A stretch of 64,000 nucleotides of DNA from Pseudovibrio exalbescens DSM 16456 (GTDB lineage: Bacteria; Pseudomonadota; Alphaproteobacteria; Rhizobiales; Stappiaceae). Shown piece by piece: positions 53,329 through 62,970 of this stretch. Every line of letters starts with the position of its first letter. The first letter of the stretch is position 1. The position numbers and the translations under genes are program-made. The stretch is taken from positions 93,748-157,747 of the forward strand of contig NZ_KE383918.1 in NCBI RefSeq assembly GCF_000422785.1, read 5' to 3'. The notes beneath the pieces are model-generated. The model made no database searches. It was not told the DNA's origin and saw only the letters and a program-made list of their open reading frames with translations.

Positions 53329-54225
53329 GTGAAGTCCACCCGCCTTCAGTGTTTTCTCAAAGTAGCAGACTTGGGCAGCTTTTCCGCGGCCGCCGAAGCG
53401 CTCAATTTGCAGCCTTCCTCGGTAACAAGGCATGTCACGGCTTTGGAAGAGGAAATGGGGGCGCGCTTTTTTCATCGGTCTCGCAAGCGGGTTGCTTTGA
53501 CGGAAGCGGGTGGACTCTTCGCCCCCTTTGCGCGGCGCATTCTGGAAGAAGAGCGAGAGGCGCGAAGCGCCATCAGCGGTTTGCAGACCATGCCCTCCGG
53601 GTTGTTGACGATCAGCTGTACCCGCGCATTTGGCGAGTATTGGCTTGCCGCCAAGCTGCCTGACTTTCTGGAAAGTTATCCTCATATCACGGTATCGATT
53701 CGATTTGACGACCGGATTGTTGATCTAGGTGAGGAAGGGGTAGATCTGGCGATCCGCATCGGCGCTTTGGAAGACAGTGATCTGATTGCCCTCAGGATAT
53801 TGGACAACGACTTTCGCCTCGTAGCTGCGCCAGAGTATCTGGATCGCCATTCATGGCCGTTGACGCTGGAAATGCTGCCCCAGCATCACTGGGTTGGTCT
53901 TGCCACGCGGCGGTGGTCCAATTTGCGGGTGCTTGGTCATGATGCGATTTTGCCTGCGAAGTCCCAGCGGGTGGAAGTGAACACCCCTTCTGCGGTACAC
54001 CAACTGGTTCGCAATGGGGCAGGCTTGACCGTACTGCCGACGTGGATGGTGGCGGACGATATCGCGTCTGGCCGGTTGGTCGTGTTGTTTGAGGATCATA
54101 AGTTTTCGCCCTATCTCAGCGATGATAGTGCTGTCTACGCTGTGTATCAGGAACGCCGCTTCATGCCGCCCAAACTGCGAGCCTTTCTCGACTTTCTACG
54201 TACAGAAGCAGCTTCTGCTGTCTGA
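53329..54225 (+). CDS. LysR-type regulator divergent from the oxidoreductase gene
   Basis: A 298-residue LysR protein. HTH LQCFLKVADLGSFSAAAEAL near residues 5-24, with the recognition part NLQPSSVTRHVTALEEEMG following. The effector domain has typical VRNGAGLTVLPTWM. It starts at GTG (53329), giving the usual LysR length; a longer frame upstream is hydrophobic and unlikely. Its 3' end abuts the convergent msrA stop with no gap. The likely target is the oxidoreductase gene. Confidence 0.92.
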   Translation: MKSTRLQCFLKVADLGSFSAAAEALNLQPSSVTRHVTALEEEMGARFFHRSRKRVALTEAGGLFAPFARRILEEEREARSAISGLQTMPSGLLTISCTRAFGEYWLAAKLPDFLESYPHITVSIRFDDRIVDLGEEGVDLAIRIGALEDSDLIALRILDNDFRLVAAPEYLDRHSWPLTLEMLPQHHWVGLATRRWSNLRVLGHDAILPAKSQRVEVNTPSAVHQLVRNGAGLTVLPTWMVADDIASGRLVVLFEDHKFSPYLSDDSAVYAVYQERRFMPPKLRAFLDFLRTEAASAV

Positions 54226-54837
54226 CTATTTGATACCTTTGAAGGCATCGTCTCCCCAAAGTCGCTCAATACGAGCATCCCGGCCGCACCGGAAGCGATA
54301 GAAATTGTACTTCAGCGGGCTCTTTTTGTAGTAGTCCTGATGATAGTCTTCAGCAGGGTAGAAAGTGGCCGCGCGTTCGATGGGGGTGACAATGGGTGCG
54401 CCCGCCTTACCAGAGGCATTGAGGGCCTTCTTGGACGCTTCTGCAGCCCGGGCCTGAGCACTACTTGTTGCGTAAATGGCTGTCGTGTAACTGAAACCAC
54501 GATCACAGAACTGCCCGCCCGCATCCGTCGGGTCAACGCTGTGCCAGAACACCTCCAGAAGCTTGTCGTAGCTTACCTTGTCCGAGTCATAAGTAATCTG
54601 AACTGCTTCGCGGTGGCCCGTACCACCTGCAGACACCTGCTGATAGGTCGGATTTTTCACTGTTCCACCTATGTAACCCGAGGTCGTGTCCAAAACCCCA
54701 GGGACTTTGTCAAAGTCCGATTCAACACACCAGAAACACCCGCCTGCAAAAATGGCGGTGCTTGATGCTGTCGCAGGCCCGCTCCAGGAGACGAAGAAGC
54801 TGCCAATCAATGCTGCCATGAAAAAGAATTTGCGCAT
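54226..54837 (-). CDS. msrA: Exported peptide-methionine (S)-S-oxide reductase
   Basis: A 203-residue MsrA with a signal peptide (MRKFFFMAALIGSFFVSWSG, cleavage near ATA-SS). The catalytic site is GGCFWCVE (Cys34, with Cys37 nearby). TSGYIGGTVKNPTYQQVSAG and EVFWHSVDPTDAGGQFCDRG are typical of the family. It repairs oxidised methionine in the envelope, unlike the cytoplasmic E. coli MsrA. No msrB gene is present in the window. The start at 54837 (MRKFFF) gives a proper signal peptide. Confidence 0.95.
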   Translation of the reverse strand: MRKFFFMAALIGSFFVSWSGPATASSTAIFAGGCFWCVESDFDKVPGVLDTTSGYIGGTVKNPTYQQVSAGGTGHREAVQITYDSDKVSYDKLLEVFWHSVDPTDAGGQFCDRGFSYTTAIYATSSAQARAAEASKKALNASGKAGAPIVTPIERAATFYPAEDYHQDYYKKSPLKYNFYRFRCGRDARIERLWGDDAFKGIK

Positions 54838-55049
54838 GGGTACAGTGGGACTCCCGATATTGTTTGTCTGATGAGCTGAAGGTAGAGCTTCATTGCAGCT
54901 TCGCCTAAACACCTGCATTCACAAATGGGTGACATGCTTCAAGTCTGACCAGTCGTCACAGCCAGAGCCTTTCCGCGTCACTCTCCAAAGCGCACTTGTC
55001 TCATTGGGCACCCGAGGTGCCCCGCAAGGGAAAGAGGAGAGAGCTGGGC

Positions 55050-56060
55050 ATGCCCGTTCAAAACAACGCCAGCCTGCAAATCATAAACCAGAACAACATT
55101 GGCTTTGGTACCATAAGGCTGCAACAAGAAGCCTATGCAAGCAACTATCGCTACAATCTCAACTTCGCGGCGGGCCAGTTGCCGAGCATCTACCTGGGGC
55201 AAGATCCAGCCATCTCCAATGACTCGGTGCGGTTGAGGCCGCTTCATGCTCATGGGTTTCTGGCAACTACGGGCGCGACGCGCCTGTATTTTGCGGTCGC
55301 AGGCTTGCCTATGGAAAATCCTCATAACGCATTGACGACGCGACTCGAGCATGTCGTTGGCCCCATATACAAGAGCCGCTATTATGTCTTTGTCAGACTT
55401 GGCGTAACGCGAAGCGACTTCAATCAAGCCATAACTGATCTAATCAATGACTCCCGCCATATGACGACGGCTCAGTTGCAAGCGGCAAACGCGGCAAAAA
55501 ACGTTCGTGAACCAACACATACGGTCTATGTCAACCAGGGCGACCTTTCAGGAACGTTTTGGGGCTTCAAACATGCAGGTTGGGAGCACAGCTTTTTTGG
55601 TTCCAACGTGAACAATCTTTATCGCCCGTTGAACCTCATGGACTTTCCCATTCAAGGGGGGGAGGTAGGAACAGCACAAGGTGTAGGAAATCAGTATCGA
55701 GCGAGCCTGGATCTCATTCCGCGGGACCGACGACGAGTGCATTCGGGGCATTCGCTGATCGACGGGAATGGACTTCAAGCTTACTATGCAGCCCAGCCGG
55801 ACCCATCCGGTGTAAACATCATCACAGGCCAGCAATTGTGGGACCGCCTGTTCCGCCTTGGCCAATATCGCCAATTTTTCGGTGCCGAGACGAACGGGGT
55901 GCAGATACAGCAGCGCGAGATCCTGCCGGGTGGTCAGGTGTTTCCGCAAAGCCTGTTTCGGTATTTCCCAACCTACAACAATAATCGGCCGGTCCCGCAG
56001 ATTCTGGCGCGCCAGCGAGAATACATCTGCCGTCTCATCGCTGGCTTCGTCAACAATTGA
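55050..56060 (+). CDS. Orphan hypothetical protein, 336 residues
   Basis: I do not recognise this protein. It has no signal peptide, no membrane segment and a single late Cys (EYICRL). The composition is rich in Asn, Gln, Tyr and Arg (NNASLQIINQNNIGFGTIRL at the start; GLQAYYAAQPDPSG later), suggesting a beta-rich soluble fold. HTVYVNQGDLSGTFWGFKHA is a distinctive central stretch. The ribosome site (GAGGAG eleven bases before the ATG) is acceptable. It lies between msrA, divergent, and the groEL terminator. Confidence 0.7.
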   Translation: MPVQNNASLQIINQNNIGFGTIRLQQEAYASNYRYNLNFAAGQLPSIYLGQDPAISNDSVRLRPLHAHGFLATTGATRLYFAVAGLPMENPHNALTTRLEHVVGPIYKSRYYVFVRLGVTRSDFNQAITDLINDSRHMTTAQLQAANAAKNVREPTHTVYVNQGDLSGTFWGFKHAGWEHSFFGSNVNNLYRPLNLMDFPIQGGEVGTAQGVGNQYRASLDLIPRDRRRVHSGHSLIDGNGLQAYYAAQPDPSGVNIITGQQLWDRLFRLGQYRQFFGAETNGVQIQQREILPGGQVFPQSLFRYFPTYNNNRPVPQILARQREYICRLIAGFVNN

Positions 56061-56081
56061 CGCCAAGCTTGACACAAACAA

Positions 56082-56107
56082 AAAGGGCGCCCCGAGGAAC
56101 GCCCTTT
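56082..56107 (-). terminator. Terminator of groEL
   Basis: AAAGGGCG (56082-56089) and CGCCCTTT (56100-56107) form an 8-bp stem. On the minus strand the stem is followed by a T-run (TTTTTGTTTG), as expected for the leftward groESL operon. The rightward orphan gene also ends here. Confidence 0.85.
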
Positions 56108-56135
56108 CGTTATTCGGCTTGAGCCGGGGATGAGC

Positions 56136-57848
<1,713 letters not shown>

Positions 57849-58136
57849 TTAGCCGACGACGCCCATGATGTCGGATTCCTTCATGATCAGGACGTCTTCG
57901 CCGTCGATCTTGACTTCAGTACCAGACCACTTGCCGAACAGAACGCGATCGCCAACCTTGACGTCCAGAGCGATCAGTTCACCGTTGTCCTTACGGGAGC
58001 CGGCGCCAACAGCGAGGATTTCGCCTTCCTGTGGCTTTTCCTTGGCGGTGTCTGGGATGATGATGCCACCAGCTGTCTTTTCTTCAGACTCGAGGCGACG
58101 AACGACTACGCGGTCGTGTAGCGGACGAAACTTCAT
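57849..58136 (-). CDS. groES: Co-chaperonin GroES (10 kDa)
   Basis: A 95-residue co-chaperonin: [19 protein letters not shown], the mobile loop ([17 protein letters not shown]) and [14 protein letters not shown]. It caps the GroEL ring. The start at 58136 is fixed by homology; the in-frame extension upstream lies across the promoter and CIRCE. The 63-bp gap to groEL is normal. Confidence 0.98.
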   Translation of the reverse strand: MKFRPLHDRVVVRRLESEEKTAGGIIIPDTAKEKPQEGEILAVGAGSRKDNGELIALDVKVGDRVLFGKWSGTEVKIDGEDVLIMKESDIMGVVG

Positions 58137-58234
58137 ATTGGTTCTTCCTCTCATGCGGGGCGTCCCTTTTAGGCAACGCCGGAACGCGATTGTTAAAACT
58201 TCTTGAGAGTTGGTGGAGCAGAGCCCCACAGATG

Positions 58235-58261
58235 TTAGCACTCCCATAGGCAGAGTGCTAA
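58235..58261 (-). promoter_or_regulatory. CIRCE element (HrcA operator) of groESL
   Basis: TTAGCACTC-N9-GAGTGCTAA, a perfect match to the CIRCE consensus, lies 99 bp upstream of groES. HrcA binds it to repress the operon at normal temperature. It sits directly after the promoter's predicted start site. Confidence 0.97.
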
Positions 58262-58272
58262 CAGCCAAAGCG

Positions 58273-58301
58273 GATGTAGTTTTCGGTCCTGAAACTGTCA
58301 A
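58273..58301 (-). promoter_or_regulatory. Promoter of groESL
   Basis: On the minus strand TTGACA (58301-58296) and TACATC (58278-58273) are separated by 17 bp, a housekeeping-type promoter. Transcription would start near 58265, just before CIRCE, which is the classical arrangement for HrcA control. Confidence 0.8.
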
Positions 58302-58391
58302 GGAGACTTGTCGAAATTTTTTTGGTTTGTTGGTCGCAAGTCTCGTTTGGCTTGGTAGAGAATGGGCGGAACAATGCCTTCCAAACATGAC

Positions 58392-58436
58392 AAAACCGTG
58401 ATGCATCACGTGAAATGGATGCGCTCACGGTTTTTT
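58392..58436. terminator. Bidirectional terminator between the hypothetical gene and groES promoter
   Basis: AAAACCGTGA (58392-58401) and TCACGGTTTT (58425-58434) form a 10-bp stem followed by TTTT. It ends the leftward gene at 58457 and isolates the groESL promoter. Confidence 0.85.
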
Positions 58437-58456
58437 GTGAGAGGGGGCGTTCCCCA

Positions 58457-59035
58457 CTAGTTCTTTTGGCCCGCCATTGTGAATGGCAGTTCAAAACTTC
58501 CGGTTTTGTCCGAGTTCAAGTCGTTGATTCGAACTTGCAGGACATAGTCACCCTGCTGCAGGCCCTGCAAGCCGAACTGAAGTGAGGTCTGGAACTCGTG
58601 CACCCGGCGGCGGCTTGCGTTTTCCAACTGTGCGAAGTTGGTGCGCGAGGCCAGTATTTGCCCCGTCATGTTTCGCAGTTCAAAATCTACGCTCAGGTTG
58701 ATGATGTATCGGCCGTCGTCTTCACGAAAAGCATAGCCCACTGGCTCGGTGTAAACATAAATGGGCTGATCGGGTTGGAAATTCGCCGACGCAACCGGGG
58801 TGTAATCTCCATACCCGTTCGCTGGGGCCTGCGCGAAAGTCGCTGTCGTAAAGCCAAGTGGAGCTGTGTCCCACGCGTCTTGTAGCGCAGCGCGTGCCTC
58901 AACGATTGCTTGCGGAGGTTGGACGATGCCTTCTTCTGCAAATGCAGGTGATGTTGTTAGTACCGCCGCGCTCATCGCTGCGGTCATGGTCACAACTGTC
59001 GTCCAATTCTTGAATGCTACCAGTTCCCGTGGCAT
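58457..59035 (-). CDS. Exported hypothetical protein, 192 residues
   Basis: An exported protein I cannot name. The signal peptide reaches about residue 33 (MTAAMSAAVLTTSPAFA). The body looks beta-rich (YIINLSVDFELRNMTGQILA, DYVLQVRINDLNSDKTGSFE) and resembles small periplasmic proteins of Hyphomicrobiales with an Ig-like fold; that is inference. The ATG at 59035 follows AGGGGG by six bases. It stands 121 bp after the sigma-54 activator gene. Confidence 0.75.
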   Translation of the reverse strand: MPRELVAFKNWTTVVTMTAAMSAAVLTTSPAFAEEGIVQPPQAIVEARAALQDAWDTAPLGFTTATFAQAPANGYGDYTPVASANFQPDQPIYVYTEPVGYAFREDDGRYIINLSVDFELRNMTGQILASRTNFAQLENASRRRVHEFQTSLQFGLQGLQQGDYVLQVRINDLNSDKTGSFELPFTMAGQKN

Positions 59036-59048
59036 TTCTAGCCCCCTT

Positions 59049-59070
59049 AAAACCAACGGTGTTGGTTTTT
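59049..59070. terminator. Hairpin between the sigma-54 activator and the exported hypothetical
   Basis: AAAACCAAC (59049-59057) and GTTGGTTTT (59061-59069) make a perfect 9-bp stem with a GGT loop and T bases after it on the plus strand. On the minus strand it can end the sigma-54 activator transcript or sit in the 5' leader of the next gene. Confidence 0.7.
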
Positions 59071-59100
59071 AATAGTCTTGGGCGCTGCATATACCCGTTA

Positions 59101-59126
59101 AACCTAGGTAACACAATAACCTAGGT
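59101..59126. repeat. Direct repeat AACCTAGGT, two copies
   Basis: AACCTAGGT occurs at 59101-59109 and 59118-59126, 17 bp apart from start to start. CCTAGG in each copy is a palindrome. The pair sits just downstream of the sigma-54 activator gene (minus strand) and upstream of the exported hypothetical, where it could be a double operator. The function is inferred from position only. Confidence 0.5.
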
Positions 59127-59156
59127 CATTTTGGCAGATACGTGGAAATAAGGTGG

Positions 59157-60599
59157 TTAACAAGCTTGCCGCTCAGCCCAGGATTGCTTTTTGCGATATA
59201 TGGTTGAAGGGCTGATCTCTAACGCGGCAGCGGCCTGAGCAATGTTACCCTCAAAAACCGCGAGCGCATTCTCAATGATACGTTTTTCTTGGGTCCAGAG
59301 TGGCTCTACCGAGGAAAACCTTTCGGACAAGCTGTAACCTTGTTCATAATTGTCGTTTCCCAGCGACAGGCCACAGGTATCGGGTTGCAAGGAAGATGGC
59401 AGCATGTCGGGTGTAACAGCCAAACCATCATGCAATATGGTGATTTGACGGATCGTGTTTTCAAGCTCCCTTACGTTACCAGGCCAAGTGTAGTCGCGCA
59501 AAACCCGTTCGGCCGCAGGGCTAAAGCCTTTGAAACGCTTGTTTTCGCTTGTCGAGAACCGCTGTAGGAAGGTTTCCGCCAGTTCAATGACGTCCCCGTT
59601 TCGGTCGCGAAGTGGGGGCAGGTGGATTGGCAAGACATGAAGACGATAGAAAAGGTCTTCACGCAGGCGACCCGCTTGCACTTCCACCAATGGGTTGCGA
59701 TTGGACGCACAGACTATACGGACGTCGGCTTCGCGCTGGACAGTTTCACCCACGCGCTGGAAAGTGCCTTTTTGCATGAACCTCAGCAATTTTCCCTGCA
59801 ACTTGAGGTCAAGCTCACCAATTTCATCGAGGAAAAGAGTTCCATTGTCGGCGAGTTCTATCGCGCCTTTTCGAACATCCTCTGCGCCCGTGAAAGCCCC
59901 TCGTCCGTGGCCAAACAACTCACTATCGAGCAGATCGTCCGGAATCGCTGCGCAGTTGATGCTGGTAAATGGACGGGGCTTCCTTTTGGACCTATCATGC
60001 AAGGTCTGCGCGCAGAGTTCTTTTCCAGTGCCAGCCTCACCTGTAATGAACACGGGTGCTGCTGATCCCGCCATTTTGGAAATTTGATCGTACACGCCCT
60101 GCATGGCCGGACAAGACCCGAGAAATGGCTCCACCTGTCCGCGTTTCGCGGCTGGTTTTGCCTTGGGCTGGGCTTTGGTGGCATGGCGTGAAGGAGCTGG
60201 CTTGCGGCGGCGTGCTGGAAGCAGCGCTGCAAGTTTTTGTTTCAGCGTTTCCTCTGTGAAGGGGCGTGCCAGAAAGTCATGAGCGCCGGCACTCATGGAG
60301 CTGATTGCACGCGAAAGGGAGCCTTGGCTGCTCATGGCCAGCAAAATGGCTTCAGGGCACACAAGCGGTATCTCGCCCAAAACATCTTCGCCGCCAAGTG
60401 CTTCCAGGTCCACAACAATCACATCCGCAGATGCCGCTGTAAGCTGGGCGAGCAAATCTGACTTGTTCTGAAACAGAAGAGGCTTTTCTGTAATGAATCC
60501 TGTGGTCTGAAGGTGGGAAGCCACCTCAGAAGCACTTGCCAGGTCTCGGTCCAGCACACATGCGGAACAGTCACTCAAGCCACTTGTGTTGCTACCCAT
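59157..60599 (-). CDS. Sigma-54-dependent response regulator with degenerate receiver
   Basis: A 480-residue protein: receiver-like domain (about 12-125), AAA+ domain (about 160-400) with GEAGTGKE (P-loop), GAFTGA (234-239, contacting sigma-54) and EIGELDLKLQGKLLRF, then a Fis-type HTH (IAQAAAALEISPSTIYRKKQ). The receiver keeps the Asp of VVDLEALGG, but the switch Lys is Arg in LARPF, so phosphorylation may be altered or absent. A basic linker (about 128-155) joins the domains. The start at 60599 is preferred. A gene set resembling VpsR-type regulators is possible; targets are unknown. Confidence 0.9.
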   Translation of the reverse strand: MGSNTSGLSDCSACVLDRDLASASEVASHLQTTGFITEKPLLFQNKSDLLAQLTAASADVIVVDLEALGGEDVLGEIPLVCPEAILLAMSSQGSLSRAISSMSAGAHDFLARPFTEETLKQKLAALLPARRRKPAPSRHATKAQPKAKPAAKRGQVEPFLGSCPAMQGVYDQISKMAGSAAPVFITGEAGTGKELCAQTLHDRSKRKPRPFTSINCAAIPDDLLDSELFGHGRGAFTGAEDVRKGAIELADNGTLFLDEIGELDLKLQGKLLRFMQKGTFQRVGETVQREADVRIVCASNRNPLVEVQAGRLREDLFYRLHVLPIHLPPLRDRNGDVIELAETFLQRFSTSENKRFKGFSPAAERVLRDYTWPGNVRELENTIRQITILHDGLAVTPDMLPSSLQPDTCGLSLGNDNYEQGYSLSERFSSVEPLWTQEKRIIENALAVFEGNIAQAAAALEISPSTIYRKKQSWAERQAC

Positions 60600-60787
60600 G
60601 TCCCGGAAAACCTCCATGCTGGGGCGTAGTCCTGCCGATTTGTATCTCTTGCTTGCGGTGAGTTTGTGCAATCAGGGTAAACAAAATGTTGCCAGCATGT
60701 GGCTAGAGTCCTGTTTTACCTGAAAAACTGACGACGGACTGCTTGCTTGTCCGGGATGAGAGGATACAAGTGCGGATAGGCGTAACG

Positions 60788-62653
60788 CTAACGCTCACAG
60801 GGGCGGTACATCTGCGTATACTCGCCGCCGCCACCAAGGCCGACTTCAAGTTCTGTCAGCGCAACAAACAAGCGTTGAGTGAAGGCTGTCTTTCCCAACT
60901 GCTGACTGAGGATGCATTGGGGATGCGCGAAAATTTCGGGCTCGCTGGCGCGTAGTGCCGAAATCAACTGGTCCACTTCATCCATTTCTTCTTTGCCGGC
61001 TGCGGCCAAAATCTTGACAAGCCAGCCCAAAGGATAGCTCTGCGGGCGCAAGCGCAAGGACGTGATATAGGCTTCATCCGTGTGCCCTCGTGCATAGTAG
61101 GCAAGGGCGAGCAGGGCATCGAACCTGTCTGGATAGGTAATGCTGGGAATACTGATGGAGTTCAGCACCTCAATGGCTTCATCCCACTCATTCATGATCA
61201 GAAGCTGCTGGCCATAGTCCGAAAGAACGGTGGGGTCGAACTGGTTCAACTGCAATGCGTTTTGCCCCCGCACGCGCGCTTCTTCCAACTCGCCCTGTGC
61301 AAGAGCATGCAACATTTGGGTGGATTGATACTGAGAGGTCAACTTGCTGGCTGGCTGAATGCGCTCAATCAGACGGTCAGCCTGTGCGATCAATGCGGTC
61401 TTGTCCTGTGCATTGCCATCAAGGATTGCCTGCAGCAGCATGATATTGGCGGAGGCCAGCAGGGCTGGGTCGAACTCAGGAAAGTCACGGGTAATCTTGC
61501 TCAGGCAGTCCTGAATATCCTGAATCTCGGAGGCATAGGCAAAGCGGTTTGCGACAACGAACTCGGCATCAACAACACAGCTTCTCCCGCGATAGGGTGT
61601 CAAGCTGTAAGCACTTGAGTTGCGCCCCACCTGAGGGCGCAGGATGTCGGGGCTCATCATTGCTTGAACGGCAGAACGCACCAATTGTGAACGGGTTCGC
61701 CATGGTGAAATGGCGATGGAGCCTTTCGAGTTGAAGCGCCGTCGAACATACGGGATGCTGCTGCCCAACTCGTCTACGCGAAACGAAAGGGCTGTCGTGC
61801 CGTTGAGCGCATAATACAGTGCGCCTGAAATTACCTTGGCCTCATCCGCGTCAGGACTGGCGGCTTCTTCAGCCAGTGGCATGCGTTGCACGGTTGAGCG
61901 CAGCAGACTGCTGATCTCCAGTGCGGATTCAACCATTTCTGTGCGATCCGAGCCGGCTGCAATGTCCTGAACAAAAAACTGGGGTAGTGAAATCGCACCG
62001 GGTGTGAACGTGATCGTTTCCTGAGACTCGCCTGAGATATAATCAATCAATGCTTGTCCGGGTTGGCTCAGGACACTGAGCAATCCGATCGTTGCCACCA
62101 CCAGAACGCTAAGGCCAATAGCGAGCATGGTTCGCTGGCGATGGAGGCGCTGCTGTTTGCGCAGAAGGTATTCAATGCCGTCGCCGCTGCGCCCCTGCTT
62201 GCCTCTGGAGGAAGAGTCTCTGGAGCTGCTTCCCCCGAGTTCATCTGAGACAAATCGGCGTATAAACTTTGGTTCATATGTGCCGACAGGCATGACGATC
62301 TGTAGAGGGTCATCCTCACCACTGCCGTTGTAGTATTCTTCCAACCGCTTCCGTAGCCGCGATGCCTCTACACGTACGATCGGATCATTTGTCGGGTTGA
62401 ATGAGGAGGGACGACCCAAAGCCGTGGTCGCTATGGTATAGCCCTTGATCAGATGGGCTTCTCCATTGAGTTTGGCTTCAACGATAAACCTGAGAAATTG
62501 TCGGAGCTGGCTGACGGAGTTGAACTCAGCACTGCCAAGAATGCGCTCAAGCGCCGCTTGCACCTCCTGTTCCGAGATCTCGGCAGGAGCATCGGCAAGT
62601 GCATTCTTCTGCGTCACCTCGTCAATGTCCGCAGTACTGTTGCTTTGGTTCAT
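60788..62653 (-). CDS. One-pass membrane protein with regulator-like N-terminus and TPR-like C-terminus
   Basis: A 621-residue protein. The N-terminus (about 30-130) has EFNSVSQLRQFLRFIVEAKL, TIATTALGRPSSFNPTNDPI and VRVEASRLRKRLEEYYNGSG, the widespread winged-helix-like domain seen in large signalling proteins. A transmembrane helix follows at about 176-197 (MLAIGLSVLVVATIGLLSVL). The periplasmic part (about 230-620) is helical and TPR-like (LADRLIERIQPAS, FDPTVLSDYGQQLLIMNEWD). Such proteins couple an envelope input to DNA or protein binding. The ATG at 62653 is preferred. Confidence 0.75.
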   Translation of the reverse strand: MNQSNSTADIDEVTQKNALADAPAEISEQEVQAALERILGSAEFNSVSQLRQFLRFIVEAKLNGEAHLIKGYTIATTALGRPSSFNPTNDPIVRVEASRLRKRLEEYYNGSGEDDPLQIVMPVGTYEPKFIRRFVSDELGGSSSRDSSSRGKQGRSGDGIEYLLRKQQRLHRQRTMLAIGLSVLVVATIGLLSVLSQPGQALIDYISGESQETITFTPGAISLPQFFVQDIAAGSDRTEMVESALEISSLLRSTVQRMPLAEEAASPDADEAKVISGALYYALNGTTALSFRVDELGSSIPYVRRRFNSKGSIAISPWRTRSQLVRSAVQAMMSPDILRPQVGRNSSAYSLTPYRGRSCVVDAEFVVANRFAYASEIQDIQDCLSKITRDFPEFDPALLASANIMLLQAILDGNAQDKTALIAQADRLIERIQPASKLTSQYQSTQMLHALAQGELEEARVRGQNALQLNQFDPTVLSDYGQQLLIMNEWDEAIEVLNSISIPSITYPDRFDALLALAYYARGHTDEAYITSLRLRPQSYPLGWLVKILAAAGKEEMDEVDQLISALRASEPEIFAHPQCILSQQLGKTAFTQRLFVALTELEVGLGGGGEYTQMYRPCER

Positions 62654-62970
62654 CCACACAGCCTGTTGTCTTTATTTTGCTGTAGCGATGTATGCGCGAT
62701 GAGACGCACGGTCACAATAGGTGCACACTACAATTCTTATGTTGAGTTCATACAGTAAATTAAGATTTCCGTAAAACTACGGAAAATTCATGATCGGCAG
62801 ACCACGAAGTTTCCACTGTTTCTCTTATTTTCGTTAAGTTTTCCGAGGTTGCGGGGGACAACATGGGTTTTCCCCCCAATTAACTGGTAGGGGAATCGAA
62901 CCAGCCTATCAAATGCTGCAAAATCCCGCAGTATTGGGCACGATTCGGCGCAGGGTATTAAGATTATCGA
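62654..62970. other. Intergenic region before the EAL gene
   Basis: No gene seen in this 317-bp divergent region. TTTCCGTA-AAAC-TACGGAAA (62766-62785) is a perfect 8-bp-arm palindrome that could be an operator or a short hairpin. The stretch GGTTCGATTCCCC on the minus strand (62885-62900) recalls a tRNA T-arm but does not fold as one. The T- and A-rich centre probably holds two back-to-back promoters. Confidence 0.5.

Noticed and set aside
62885..62905. tRNA-like T-arm (GGTTCGATTCCCC on the minus strand)
   Set aside because: The flanking bases cannot form the 5-bp T stem or an acceptor stem, and no anticodon arm is found nearby.
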